This document shows positions 1-6,996 of a stretch of DNA of 21,761 nucleotides, piece after piece; the stretch's first letter is position 1, and each line of letters starts with the position of its first letter. Made by a program: the position numbers and the translations under genes. The notes beneath the pieces were generated by a model. That model was not told the DNA's origin. It did no database searches and saw only the letters and a program-made list of their open reading frames with translations. Origin of the DNA: a virus; the IMG/VR virus record IMGVR_UViG_3300033141_005917, positions 1 through 21,761 of that record. One strand, given 5' to 3'.

Positions 1-1
1 G

Positions 2-1150
2 GTATATTATATTTGTGATTTTTGTGGTAAAGCCTTTTTTAATCATGAAAAAACTGAAATGCTTGCGCGCGGTAGATGGGAGCCGACTTCTAAAAGTTAT
101 TCAAGATCATTTAGGTCATATCATATTAGTTCTTTGTATAGTCCGATAGGAATGTTTTCATGGGAGGAACTTTGGGAGGAATACAGAAAGGCTCAAGAAG
201 ATCCTGATGGCTTGAGAGCTTTTGTAAATTTATCTTTAGGGATGCCATACAAAGAAGTTGGTTCACGGCCAGATTTAAAAAAAGTTATTGAACAGCGTGG
301 AAGTTATAGACAGAGCACTATTCCCCAGGGAGTTTTATTTTTAACAGCTGCTATAGATGTTCAACAAGGAAGTGAAACAGATACTGAGAATCCGCCAAGA
401 TTAGAAATGGAAATAATGGGACATGGTGCCGGATATAGATCATGGTCTATCTGTTATAAAAGATTTCCCGGTGAAATAGATGATCCTTATCAGGGAGCAT
501 GGGAAAAATTAAATCAGTATGCAGCGGATAGTAAATTACAATTCAAAAGATCTGACGGAAAAGGATTTGTTGTTGAATTGGTTTTCATAGATAGTGGTGA
601 TGGAAATTTTGTTGATGTCGTTTATAGATTTGCGAAAAGGTGGCGTAATACATTTCCGATTAAAGGTTTTGGTAGCTTAAAGAAACGGAAGCATGAAAAG
701 CAGGATGAAATAGATGAAGTTGGTCCAATGAACTTTAAAAGATACAGGGCTGTTAAAATTGGCGAAGGAAATATTTTATACGAGATTTCTACAAATTATT
801 ATAAAAATCATATATATAATAATCTAAAAGTTCAGCGCCTTCCATTAGATCCACAGAAACCAGGATTTTGTGATTTTCCTGTAGATTATGGTGAAAAGTA
901 TTTTAAGATGTTAACAGCTGAAGAAAAAAGAACTGACGGAAGTTTTTATTCAGGCGGTAGGAGAAATGAGGCATTGGATTGTAGAGTTTATGCAATGTGT
1001 GCCGGTGATGTTTATTTAGATGCAAAAGTTATGGAAGTAAAAGCAATGGCTAAAAGCAAGGGTGCTGATCCGGTTCAAATACAAAAATTAAATCATGCTG
1101 TAGTTTTACAAGAAATGACTAGGGTGATACTAAGAAGAAATACTAAATAA
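2..1150 (+). CDS. Phage terminase large subunit, lambda GpA family (5' partial)
   Basis: C-terminal part of the packaging motor. The reading frame is open to the window edge, and the 19 codons before the first ATG (nt 59) read like the family (CDFCGKAFF...EMLARGRWEP), so the true start lies upstream. The CxxC pair followed by the GRW motif is typical of GpA terminases. The nuclease half shows AIDVQ near nt 350-364, VFIDSGD near nt 580-600 and the C-terminal NEALDCRVYA near nt 965-995, which supply the acidic residues of the RNase H-like cleavage site. The Walker ATPase motifs must lie in the missing N-terminal part. About 380 codons are present, against some 600-650 for a full family member. 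The last 21 bases overlap the end of a leftward gene. Family knowledge predicts that it cuts concatemers and drives DNA into proheads through the portal. The small subunit is not in the window. Confidence 0.93.
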   Translation, partial: VYYICDFCGKAFFNHEKTEMLARGRWEPTSKSYSRSFRSYHISSLYSPIGMFSWEELWEEYRKAQEDPDGLRAFVNLSLGMPYKEVGSRPDLKKVIEQRGSYRQSTIPQGVLFLTAAIDVQQGSETDTENPPRLEMEIMGHGAGYRSWSICYKRFPGEIDDPYQGAWEKLNQYAADSKLQFKRSDGKGFVVELVFIDSGDGNFVDVVYRFAKRWRNTFPIKGFGSLKKRKHEKQDEIDEVGPMNFKRYRAVKIGEGNILYEISTNYYKNHIYNNLKVQRLPLDPQKPGFCDFPVDYGEKYFKMLTAEEKRTDGSFYSGGRRNEALDCRVYAMCAGDVYLDAKVMEVKAMAKSKGADPVQIQKLNHAVVLQEMTRVILRRNTK

Positions 1151-1516
1151 AATTATTATAGTTCCTACACTCAAACCACCTATACCAAAAATTATAGCTT
1201 TCCTATATTTAGCTTTCCATAATTTTTCACTAATCGTATTCGCTTCGGTAGATTTATCAAATTTACTATTCAAAATATTAATCTGATCATTTAAGAGCTT
1301 ATTCTCATTTTGATAAAATACATTATCAGATACTGGTATTTCGAAGTTGAGTTTGAAATAATTCAATTCAAGAATAAAAGCATCGTATTTTATTGTAATA
1401 GTCGTTCCGGCCGGAATATATATAAAATTAGAATTTATTTCAACTGTCTGACCGCATACAGTAATTGCAAAATGTAGAAGTAATAATAGAATGAGTATTA
1501 GTGTTTTTTTAATCAT
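1130..1516 (-). CDS. Candidate unimolecular spanin (u-spanin-like)
   Basis: A 128-residue protein with an N-terminal signal-like segment (KK, then about 15 hydrophobic residues) ending at Cys21 in ITVCGQ. A polar, probably beta-rich and partly helical ectodomain follows, and then a C-terminal hydrophobic segment at about residues 107-127. An outer-membrane lipoprotein signal at one end and an inner-membrane helix at the other is the architecture of phage T1 gp11-type u-spanins, which fuse the two membranes in the last step of lysis; the length (about 130) also fits. The weak point is the lipobox, because Val at -1 is atypical. It is the last gene of the leftward lysis island, overlaps the preceding gene by 8 bases and has its own AAGGGA site. 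Alternatively it could be an o-spanin partner or an unrelated exported protein. Function is inferred from architecture and context only. Confidence 0.6.
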   Translation of the reverse strand: MIKKTLILILLLLLHFAITVCGQTVEINSNFIYIPAGTTITIKYDAFILELNYFKLNFEIPVSDNVFYQNENKLLNDQINILNSKFDKSTEANTISEKLWKAKYRKAIIFGIGGLSVGTIIILFSISS

Positions 1517-1787
1517 GGTATTTATCCCTTAGATAATCAATGAATTTATCTTGTGGCATAACGGTAATCTTTTCAGACGATTCTTTCCTATCAGACTGTA
1601 TTTTCTTTATTTTTTTATCATTCTCAATATATAATATATTCAATTCTGATATTTCATTATTTAGCCGTAAAATTTCCTGTTTGTAGTAATAAGCTTTTCT
1701 GTGTTTGATCATTGAATAGCCAAAGGTTATTAAAAGCAAAATAAATAATATTAGAAGTATTGTATTCTTAAGATTTTTTAACTTCAT
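1509..1787 (-). CDS. Small membrane-anchored coiled-coil protein (i-spanin/Rz-like)
   Basis: A 92-residue protein with a short basic N-terminus, one transmembrane helix at about residues 9-27, and a charged heptad-like region at about 33-75 rich in Glu, Lys, Asn and Ile. The topology (N-in anchor with a periplasmic coiled coil) is that of Rz-type inner-membrane spanins. It overlaps the upstream holin-like gene by 20 bases and the downstream spanin-like gene by 8 bases, so the three are probably translationally coupled. An AAGGAA site lies about nine bases before the ATG. It could pair with the 128-residue protein as i-spanin plus o-spanin. If that protein is a true u-spanin, this gene must have another role, for example as an antiholin or lysis regulator. 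No conserved family motif was recognised. Confidence 0.55.
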   Translation of the reverse strand: MKLKNLKNTILLILFILLLITFGYSMIKHRKAYYYKQEILRLNNEISELNILYIENDKKIKKIQSDRKESSEKITVMPQDKFIDYLRDKYHD

Positions 1788-2076
1788 CTTTAGTTATTCC
1801 TTTTTTTATTGCACTGACTACTATTTTTGCAGAATCTTTAATTTTTGTAGTTATATAAGCCAGGCATATTGCCCCGAAGGTTTTTATCAAGAAATCATAG
1901 AAATCCTTATCAATATTAATTATATCTATTCCTAATTCATTCCTTGTTGGAATAATTCTTATTATTGTAACTCCGGTTAGAATGAACAGTGAAATTGCAA
2001 AGGCCAATCTTGTTAATGAGAATTCGCCATCTGATTTATGGCTTATTGCATATAAAAATCCTTTTTTGTTCTTCAT
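1768..2076 (-). CDS. Holin-like small membrane protein
   Basis: A 102-residue protein with a strong hydrophobic helix at about residues 23-42, a weaker second one at about 60-78, and a Lys-rich C-terminal tail (DEVKKS). Small size, two membrane segments, a charged tail and the place immediately after the endolysin are the usual marks of a phage holin, which makes the inner-membrane lesions that release or activate the endolysin. The ATG is preceded by a GGAAGG site, and only two bases separate it from the endolysin stop. I recognise no specific holin family, so the assignment rests on topology and neighbourhood. It could instead be an antiholin, with the 123/114-residue protein upstream as the holin. 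Confidence 0.6.
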   Translation of the reverse strand: MKNKKGFLYAISHKSDGEFSLTRLAFAISLFILTGVTIIRIIPTRNELGIDIINIDKDFYDFLIKTFGAICLAYITTKIKDSAKIVVSAIKKGITKDEVKKS

Positions 2077-2078
2077 TG

Positions 2079-2684
2079 TTATCCTTCCATATATTTTTTA
2101 GCTCTATCAAAATATTTTAAATCATTAGACGATATTATACGTAAAAGTGAGTTAGCATAATTTGAATCTGTTGCATATTTTTGTTCATCATCTTGTAAGT
2201 TTAGAATAGCCTCTTCAACTGATACTGATTCGACAACATCTTTAAACCATGGAGCTGAATACAAGACTTTGATATAATCTTTTATACTCGCATCAACTGA
2301 ACTATAAGCTCTGAAAGAATGTACTTCTGAGCTTACAATTTTATCCCTTTCTTCTTTTGTCATTATAGCAATGGATTTTCCTTTCCAGCCAATAGATTTA
2401 ATTCCATAAAGGGTTGATGCGTTTTTATTCCATCCGCTTTCAAGAGCTGCTTGGGCAATGGCCATGCTTGGAAATATTTTTGTTCCGACACAGTATAACA
2501 TTATTTTTACACCAATAGTAGATAAGAATTCATTTACGTGTGTATGTTTAGATGTAGGTATTGGATTTCTATTAGAAAATGAGGCGAAATCTTTAATGTT
2601 GGTTTTAGTTGCAGTAACTATCTTTTTTGGCTTAATCCATTGGTTGATAAGTATAAATAAGATTTTTAATATAGATTGAATCAT
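2079..2684 (-). CDS. Endolysin, glucosaminidase-type (GH73/FlgJ-like)
   Basis: A 201-residue peptidoglycan hydrolase. Residues 76-85 (AIAQAALESG) carry the Glu82 expected as catalytic acid in GH73 N-acetylglucosaminidases. The family signatures LYGIK (92-96), W100-KG, FRAYSSVDASIKDY (124-137) and KYATDSNYANSLLRII (169-184) follow in the usual order. Residues 1-17 are hydrophobic (IQSILKILFILINQW) and look like an uncleaved signal-anchor, which would deliver the enzyme to the periplasm as a SAR-type or membrane-tethered endolysin; that is inferred. The start has an excellent AGGAGGGG site and overlaps the upstream stop in TAATG. It sits second in the leftward lysis island, before the holin-like gene. 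It would cleave the glycan backbone to lyse the host; a virion-associated role is less likely from the context. Confidence 0.88.
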   Translation of the reverse strand: MIQSILKILFILINQWIKPKKIVTATKTNIKDFASFSNRNPIPTSKHTHVNEFLSTIGVKIMLYCVGTKIFPSMAIAQAALESGWNKNASTLYGIKSIGWKGKSIAIMTKEERDKIVSSEVHSFRAYSSVDASIKDYIKVLYSAPWFKDVVESVSVEEAILNLQDDEQKYATDSNYANSLLRIISSNDLKYFDRAKKYMEG

Positions 2685-3028
2685 TATTTTCCCCTCCTGG
2701 TATTTAGATCATTTTTATATAATTCTCTTAAACCTGAAAACGCATTATTTAATTTATCATGAGATGATTGTAGTTTTTGAAATTCTGTCCAAGATGTTAA
2801 TTCTAGTTTCATTTCTGTTTTTACTAATTTTAGTTTCAATTCTATAGCCTTTTCAATTTCTTCAGAATGAGTTTTTAGTGATTTTCCAATTTCTTTAGAA
2901 TGAATAGTTAAAGCTACTTTTATATCATCAGCGTATTTCTTAATAGATATATATATTACTCTTGCTAAAATGCCAATTAGGCCTGAAATGACGGTTGAAA
3001 CGATTATGAGGATTATTTTTTCTTTCAT
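2684..3028 (-). CDS. N-terminal membrane anchor with long helical domain, first gene of lysis island
   Basis: A 114-residue protein from the ATG at nt 3028. A nine-codon longer form could start at a TTG at nt 3055, but I see no ribosome site before it. One transmembrane helix at about residues 5-27 (IILIIVSTVISGLIGILARV) is followed by a long charged segment that reads as amphipathic helix or coiled coil, with two similar units, IHSKEIGKSLK and THSEEIEKAIE, in tandem. The C-terminus is very basic (NTRRGK). It leads the leftward lysis genes, directly after a predicted promoter, and its stop overlaps the endolysin start. Position suggests a role in lysis timing or membrane disruption (holin, antiholin or XhlA-like partner), but no family was recognised, so function is open. 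Confidence 0.6.
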   Translation of the reverse strand: MKEKIILIIVSTVISGLIGILARVIYISIKKYADDIKVALTIHSKEIGKSLKTHSEEIEKAIELKLKLVKTEMKLELTSWTEFQKLQSSHDKLNNAFSGLRELYKNDLNTRRGK

Positions 3029-3038
3029 GGTAAAATAC

Positions 3039-3067
3039 TTGATTTTTATATACAAACATAGTATATT
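3039..3067 (+). promoter_or_regulatory. Predicted sigma70-type promoter for the rightward head operon
   Basis: TTGATT (3039-3044) and TATATT (3062-3067) are separated by 17 bases and lie about 35 bases before the gpW-like start. A perfect TATAAT also occurs at 3073-3078, without a good -35. The interval is so A/T-rich that chance matches are common; the 17-base spacing and the divergent gene layout raise the likelihood. Phage late promoters may need a phage activator, and no such site was recognised. Confidence 0.45.
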
Positions 3068-3070
3068 CTT

Positions 3071-3098
3071 AATATAATAAATAAATAAGGAAAGTCAA
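3071..3098 (-). promoter_or_regulatory. Predicted leftward promoter of the lysis island
   Basis: On the minus strand TTGACT (3098-3093) is followed after 16 bases by TATATT (3076-3071), placing the start of transcription near nt 3064, just before the first lysis gene. It interleaves with the rightward promoter, so the two could exclude each other or share an activator. Prediction only, in a very A/T-rich spacer. Confidence 0.4.
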
Positions 3099-3101
3099 TA
3101 T

Positions 3102-3389
3102 ATGAGTTTACTTTCTAGTTATAGAAAACAACAACTATTGGCGCGGCATGCAAGGAAGGTAGTAGTTTTAGAAAAGCTTTATGATGCAATTGATGCCGCT
3201 GCAATAGCTCAAAAATCTTATAAATTTGATAGTGGTGAAGGTTCACAGTCAGCTATTTATAGAGATATTGAAGATCTACAAAAAACTATAGATAGTGTGG
3301 AAGCTCAGATTGATTGGATTCAGGGTAAACTATGTGGTACCGGTTTGGTGAATTTTGTATTAAGAAGGAAACAGCATAATTACTTATGA
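3102..3389 (+). CDS. Head-tail joining protein, gpW-like
   Basis: A 95-residue protein just before the portal gene. The segment at about residues 40-75 (YKFDSGEGSQSAIYRDIEDLQKTIDSVEAQI) fits the gpW pattern of a short beta hairpin followed by a helix built on I/LxxLxxxI. The N-terminal half is helical and basic. In lambda, gpW lies between terminase and portal and fills the portal channel after packaging; here the lysis island separates it from terminase. The start follows an AAGGAAAG site, and its stop overlaps the portal start in ATGA. Similarity is short, so the family call is moderate; another small neck or portal-adjacent protein is possible. Confidence 0.6.
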   Translation: MSLLSSYRKQQLLARHARKVVVLEKLYDAIDAAAIAQKSYKFDSGEGSQSAIYRDIEDLQKTIDSVEAQIDWIQGKLCGTGLVNFVLRRKQHNYL

Positions 3390-5005
3390 ATGAAAAAAAA
3401 GGTATATTAAATTTTTTCTTCCCTGGAAAAAAAGAATCAGTAAAAGAAATAGTAAATGAGATTAATACTAATCAGCCACGGGCATCATATACTTTACCGG
3501 GGGCTGGTTATTCAGGTCGTTCCGGTGGTGCTAAATGGCGTGGTGGTCTTTCAGCTTCTGGGCAAAGAACAATTTTAAATCATAAAATCCTTAGACAAAA
3601 TGCGCGGTCGGCTTATCATGAAACTCCAATAGCAAGAGCGTTTGTTGATAGATTTACTGATAGCGTTGTTGATGTTGGATTAATGGTAGAACCAATTCCA
3701 AAAGCAGATGTTTTAGGAATAACAGATGAACAAGCTGAAGAATGGGGTGAAAAGGTAGCAAGCGGATTTGATAGTTGGGCCAGAACAAAAGCACAGAATA
3801 GATCTAGAAGAATGACATTTTATCAATCACAAAAATTATATAGTACAGGACAGCAAAGAGACGGTGAAAATTTTGTCAGATTGTTTTATTCAAGGGATCG
3901 TAAATTAATTAATCCATTACAATTTGATTTCTTAGAACCTGATCAGATAAAAGGTAATGCTAGAACAACAAGCTATGGATTTACAAATGATTATGATGGA
4001 ATTGTAAGAGATTCAAGCGGTGTTGAAAAGTCTTATAAAATTTGGGTTAGAGATCAATCAAGTTTAGAAAAACCTTTTAAGGAAGTTACGGTTCCAGCTG
4101 TTGGTTCAAAATCAGGAAGAATATTTATGCTTCATGGATTTTCTTTAGAATATGCAGGTCAAACCAGAGGGTATAGTAGATTGGCGCATGCCTTACAAGA
4201 TTTTGAAAATCTTACAGATTTTTCATCAGCTCAGATAAAAAAAGCAATAGCGCAAAGTAATATTTCAATGTATGTAAAGCCAAGCCAGGATAAACCAGCA
4301 TCTAATCCTATGGAAGGAATGTTATCTAATGGTGGTGCTGGTCCTGTTGTTGAACAATTTGGAAGCAACCCAACTCCGTCAGCCGAAGCCGTTAATACTC
4401 CAAATGTAAGTTATCAACCTCTTCCAGAAGCTACAATAGATACTCCCGGAAGTGTTGGTTTTTTTAATTTAAATAGCGGTGAGGATTTATTGCCATTTAA
4501 AAGCACCGCTCCCGGTGAAAGTTACGATAGGTTTGTAGATACATTTGTTACACATCTTGCGGCGTCTATATCTATTCCTATTGAAGTTGTTTTAATGAAA
4601 TTTAATCAAAATTATTCAGCATCAAGAGCATCATTAATTTTATTTTGGAGAGTAGCGAATATTTGGCGTGAAGATATGGCCTCTGATTATTTAAACCCTG
4701 TTTATGAATCTTATATTGCTGAAGAAATTGCAGCCGGAAGATTATCGGCGCCAGGGTGGCAAGATCCTAGAATGAAAGCAGCTTGGTTAAATAATAGATG
4801 GATCGGTGCTCCTATGCCAAATATTGATCCACAAAGAACGGCAAACGCTGACAAGATACATGTTGAAATGGGTTTACAAACTTTAGATAGAACAGCACGA
4901 AACCATAATGGGTCATCTGGCAAGTCAAATAGAACAAAGTTAAAGAGAGAGTTAAAAGATTTGCCAGTTCCACCATGGAGTAAAGGAAATGGGGTAAAAA
5001 AATAA
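3386..5005 (+). CDS. Portal protein, lambda GpB family
   Basis: A 539-residue portal, the twelve-subunit ring through which DNA enters and leaves the head. Family marks include the ARSAYHETPIARAFVDRF segment near residues 72-92, the DGENFVRLFYSRD block near 158-172, LEPDQIKG near 185, and FNQNYSASRASLILFWR near 403-420, corresponding to the conserved sySsaRa motif. The Gly-rich N-terminus and basic C-terminus (KGNGVKK) are typical, and the length matches the lambda family. It overlaps the gpW-like gene by four bases and the next gene by one. In lambda-type phages the capsid protease follows immediately; here more than 3 kb of accessory genes intervene. Confidence 0.95.
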   Translation: MNEKKGILNFFFPGKKESVKEIVNEINTNQPRASYTLPGAGYSGRSGGAKWRGGLSASGQRTILNHKILRQNARSAYHETPIARAFVDRFTDSVVDVGLMVEPIPKADVLGITDEQAEEWGEKVASGFDSWARTKAQNRSRRMTFYQSQKLYSTGQQRDGENFVRLFYSRDRKLINPLQFDFLEPDQIKGNARTTSYGFTNDYDGIVRDSSGVEKSYKIWVRDQSSLEKPFKEVTVPAVGSKSGRIFMLHGFSLEYAGQTRGYSRLAHALQDFENLTDFSSAQIKKAIAQSNISMYVKPSQDKPASNPMEGMLSNGGAGPVVEQFGSNPTPSAEAVNTPNVSYQPLPEATIDTPGSVGFFNLNSGEDLLPFKSTAPGESYDRFVDTFVTHLAASISIPIEVVLMKFNQNYSASRASLILFWRVANIWREDMASDYLNPVYESYIAEEIAAGRLSAPGWQDPRMKAAWLNNRWIGAPMPNIDPQRTANADKIHVEMGLQTLDRTARNHNGSSGKSNRTKLKRELKDLPVPPWSKGNGVKK

Positions 5006-5265
5006 TGGCTAATCCAGAATTAATTGATTGTCTTGTAGATACATGGACTAAAGTTGCATCGAATGTAACGATGGGGAATGTTTGGAAAAAAAATTCATTA
5101 GCTGAATATTATCAAACATATAGAACGGCCGGGGCTGATGCCCCCACTAATCGTGAAGATGGTGTTGTTTTCAATGATTTAATGATTCCAATTTCTGCCC
5201 AAGCTGGTATAGATGTTTATATTTATTGTCATGGACAAGACGGAAAAGTGAGAGTTGATTTATGA
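5005..5265 (+). CDS. 86-residue virion-like protein, copy A of a paralogous pair
   Basis: Small protein of unknown function. It aligns end to end without gaps with the protein at 6997-7257, also 86 residues, with 37 identical positions. Shared residues include Cys9, Trp14-Thr15, AEYY (33-36), PT (47-48), D-x-YI-x-C (70-75) and the terminal GKVRVDL. Alternating hydrophobic residues suggest a compact beta fold. The start overlaps the portal stop in TAATG, and its own stop overlaps the next gene in ATGA, an arrangement repeated exactly in copy B. No family was recognised. Position among virion genes suggests a head accessory, fibre or adaptor protein; this is inference. Confidence 0.8.
   Translation: MANPELIDCLVDTWTKVASNVTMGNVWKKNSLAEYYQTYRTAGADAPTNREDGVVFNDLMIPISAQAGIDVYIYCHGQDGKVRVDL
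5245..5265 (+). repeat. Diverged repeat, copy A gene end
   Basis: These 21 bases match nt 7237-7257 at 18 positions. They encode the last six codons plus stop of the two 86-residue paralogues. All three differences fall at third codon positions and are silent, so the protein end is conserved while the DNA drifts. Confidence 0.75.
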
Positions 5266-5828
5266 TATGTGAAGTCATTGGCAATAAACCTCTTTATGGA
5301 AATGGTGGAGGGGGTGGCGGAGCTAAGGACGATCAGATAATTGATATATCTGCTGGTGCTTTTGATTACCCGGAAGTTTCTTTTGCCCCTTTGAATAAAG
5401 ACATATTAGCTAACGGTCAAATATTAGAACAATGGGCACAGGATACTGAAATTCAAAAAGTATTAGATGGAAATAGAAGGTTATATGATGATATTGATTT
5501 AACTGGCACAGTTACATTTGAGGTTGCTGTAAAAGCAGAGACCGCTCCAGCTGCTAATAAATCAGTCGTTCATGAATATTTACATAGCCATTCAGAAAAT
5601 GGTTTTTCAGTAGACCAACCTTTTGTAATCGTATCTAGTGGGGCAAAAATTATCGGAACTGTTGTTAAGGGTATATATATACATTCTTGGACGCAAACTA
5701 TAGAAACCCTTGGATGGAAAAAATCAGGGTTTTTAAGATCTGGAGTACAGAGGAATCCCGCACCGCCAGATGATTTGGTTGATCGTTTAGGTTATTTACA
5801 TTTAAGAATAAGGATTCCAAGGGCTTAG
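5262..5828 (+). CDS. Putative virion surface/fibre-type protein, 188 residues
   Basis: The N-terminal 30 residues hold a Gly run (about residues 16-20), then comes a region with alternating hydrophobic residues (DLTGTVTFEVAVKAE near 87-101). The C-terminal part ends in RLGYLHLRIRIPRA. The middle-to-end pattern of beta strands, a tryptophan in GIYIHSWTQT and a late Arg/Asp-rich loop (RSGVQRNPAPPDD) resembles the jelly-roll-like domains found in phage structural proteins, but no family can be named. It starts inside the stop of the 86-residue protein (ATGA) and probably depends on it for translation, which suggests a functional pair. Only one base separates it from the LamG-like gene that follows. 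Confidence 0.7.
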   Translation: MICEVIGNKPLYGNGGGGGGAKDDQIIDISAGAFDYPEVSFAPLNKDILANGQILEQWAQDTEIQKVLDGNRRLYDDIDLTGTVTFEVAVKAETAPAANKSVVHEYLHSHSENGFSVDQPFVIVSSGAKIIGTVVKGIYIHSWTQTIETLGWKKSGFLRSGVQRNPAPPDDLVDRLGYLHLRIRIPRA

Positions 5829-5829
5829 A

Positions 5830-6528
5830 ATGGCATTAACTTTCGATAGAACAAGTGATGAATATGCAGTTGTGCCTGACCATGTGGATTTAGATGGTGT
5901 GTCTGCTTTTTCTTTTTCTTTTTGGTTGAGATTGCCGGATGTTACAACGGTAGTCTCTTATTCTATTGTTAGAAAATATAACGGGTCTACACAGCCTTAT
6001 ACTATCAGGTTCGACGGGTCTGTTTCCGGGGCAAGATTGCTGTTTGGATTAACAGCTGGGGGGTCCGGTGCAAATTTTATAAGCAATACTCTTGGTCAGT
6101 ATTTATCCACTAATAAATGGTATTTGATTACTTGTTCTTATAATGGTGTTGCTGGAAGAGTCAGAGCCTATTTCAATACTACCCTTGCAATAAGCGATGT
6201 AAAATTGGGAACTTTGGCTGCTAATAATGCTGATGTATATATAGGCAGATTAAATACTGCTTCAAGTGAAAATTTGACAGGCGGTTTATTCGATCTAAGA
6301 TATTATAAAAGAGAGTTATCATTTGAAGAAATACAGACTATATGTAATAGTCATGGTAATGACAATATAACTAGTTCTGGATTACGGTTGCCAATGAGTG
6401 AAAAGAATGATGGAGCTTTGGCAAGTGGTGCAAATTCTATAATAGATGTTAGTATTGGAAATAAACCGGCTACACCTTATAATAATCCCGTATATGTTCC
6501 TGCGCCTTTAAAAGTATTAAAAGGATAA
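5830..6528 (+). CDS. LamG/concanavalin-like jelly-roll protein
   Basis: A 232-residue protein whose first about 180 residues follow the LamG-like (Laminin_G_3) pattern: FDRTSDEYAVVPDHVDLDG at the start, FSFSFWLRLPD near 27-37, the KWYLITCSYNGVAGRVRAYFN core near 96-115, DVYIGRLN near 135-142, and the closing GGLFDLRYYKRELSFEEIQTI near 151-171. This domain is a beta sandwich that often binds sugars and occurs in phage tail fibres and capsid decorations. The C-terminal about 50 residues are Pro- and Asn-rich. No signal peptide is present, consistent with a virion protein. It lies within the portal-to-protease accessory block. The inferred role is host-surface or glycan binding; whether it sits on the head or tail cannot be told from sequence. 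Confidence 0.82.
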   Translation: MALTFDRTSDEYAVVPDHVDLDGVSAFSFSFWLRLPDVTTVVSYSIVRKYNGSTQPYTIRFDGSVSGARLLFGLTAGGSGANFISNTLGQYLSTNKWYLITCSYNGVAGRVRAYFNTTLAISDVKLGTLAANNADVYIGRLNTASSENLTGGLFDLRYYKRELSFEEIQTICNSHGNDNITSSGLRLPMSEKNDGALASGANSIIDVSIGNKPATPYNNPVYVPAPLKVLKG

Positions 6529-6534
6529 AAAAAA

Positions 6535-6921
6535 ATGGCAAGTTTTACGAATTTGATTACATTGCAAGATTTAAGAAATGTCAAGACTTCTAAGTATATA
6601 GATAATCCTGATTATAAGGTTTGGAAGTCTGTCAGATACCCTGAAGGTTTAGTTTTACCAAAATGTGAAATTAAATATAGGAAAAGAGTAAATGATGATG
6701 TAGTTGAAATGACGGCGCATGAAAAATCAGAAAAGGATTCAGAAATTCAAGCTGTTATTGATGCTGCTTTGGCAGTACAAAAAGATATTACTCAAGCTGA
6801 TAAAATAATAAAGGCTCTTGCTTTTATTATTTTAGATGAATTAAATTTATTACGTACTAAAGCTGGTTTAGAGCCAAGGACAATAGAGACTTTAAAATTA
6901 GCTATAATAAGCAAATACTAA
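6535..6921 (+). CDS. Small helical protein of the accessory virion block
   Basis: A 128-residue protein. The N-terminal half is mixed and rich in Lys and Tyr. The segment at about residues 68-128 is helical: a Glu/Lys-rich stretch, an Ala-rich stretch, then ADKIIKALAFIILDELNLLR and KAGLEPRTIETLKLAIISKY. A final helix pair of the form LDExNxLRxxxGLxPRTxxxLKxAI is something I associate with small phage proteins next to fibre or host-contact genes, but I cannot name the family. It lies six bases after the LamG-like gene. It might be a chaperone or adaptor for its neighbours; that is inference from position. Confidence 0.7.
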   Translation: MASFTNLITLQDLRNVKTSKYIDNPDYKVWKSVRYPEGLVLPKCEIKYRKRVNDDVVEMTAHEKSEKDSEIQAVIDAALAVQKDITQADKIIKALAFIILDELNLLRTKAGLEPRTIETLKLAIISKY

Positions 6922-6996
6922 ATAGGGTAGAGTTATAAAATTATGGGAAGAATAAAAAATTGTATAAAGAAGATTGATAAGGGGGAAAGATAAAAA

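Noticed and set aside
2458-2679. Rightward 73-codon open frame opposite the endolysin gene
   Set aside because: It lies wholly antisense to the well-supported GH73 endolysin. The translated product shows no motif, and there is no ribosome site.
3055-3055. TTG start giving a 123-residue version of the first lysis protein
   Set aside because: No ribosome site upstream of the TTG, and the extra nine residues put polar and aromatic residues before the membrane helix; the ATG at 3028 is preferred, although its own ribosome site is also weak.
6943-6993. A 16-residue open frame (MGRIKNCIKKIDKGER) in the spacer before the second 86-residue gene
   Set aside because: Very short, no clear ribosome site, and its end merely contains the GGGGGAAAG site for the next gene; it could be a leader peptide but nothing supports that.
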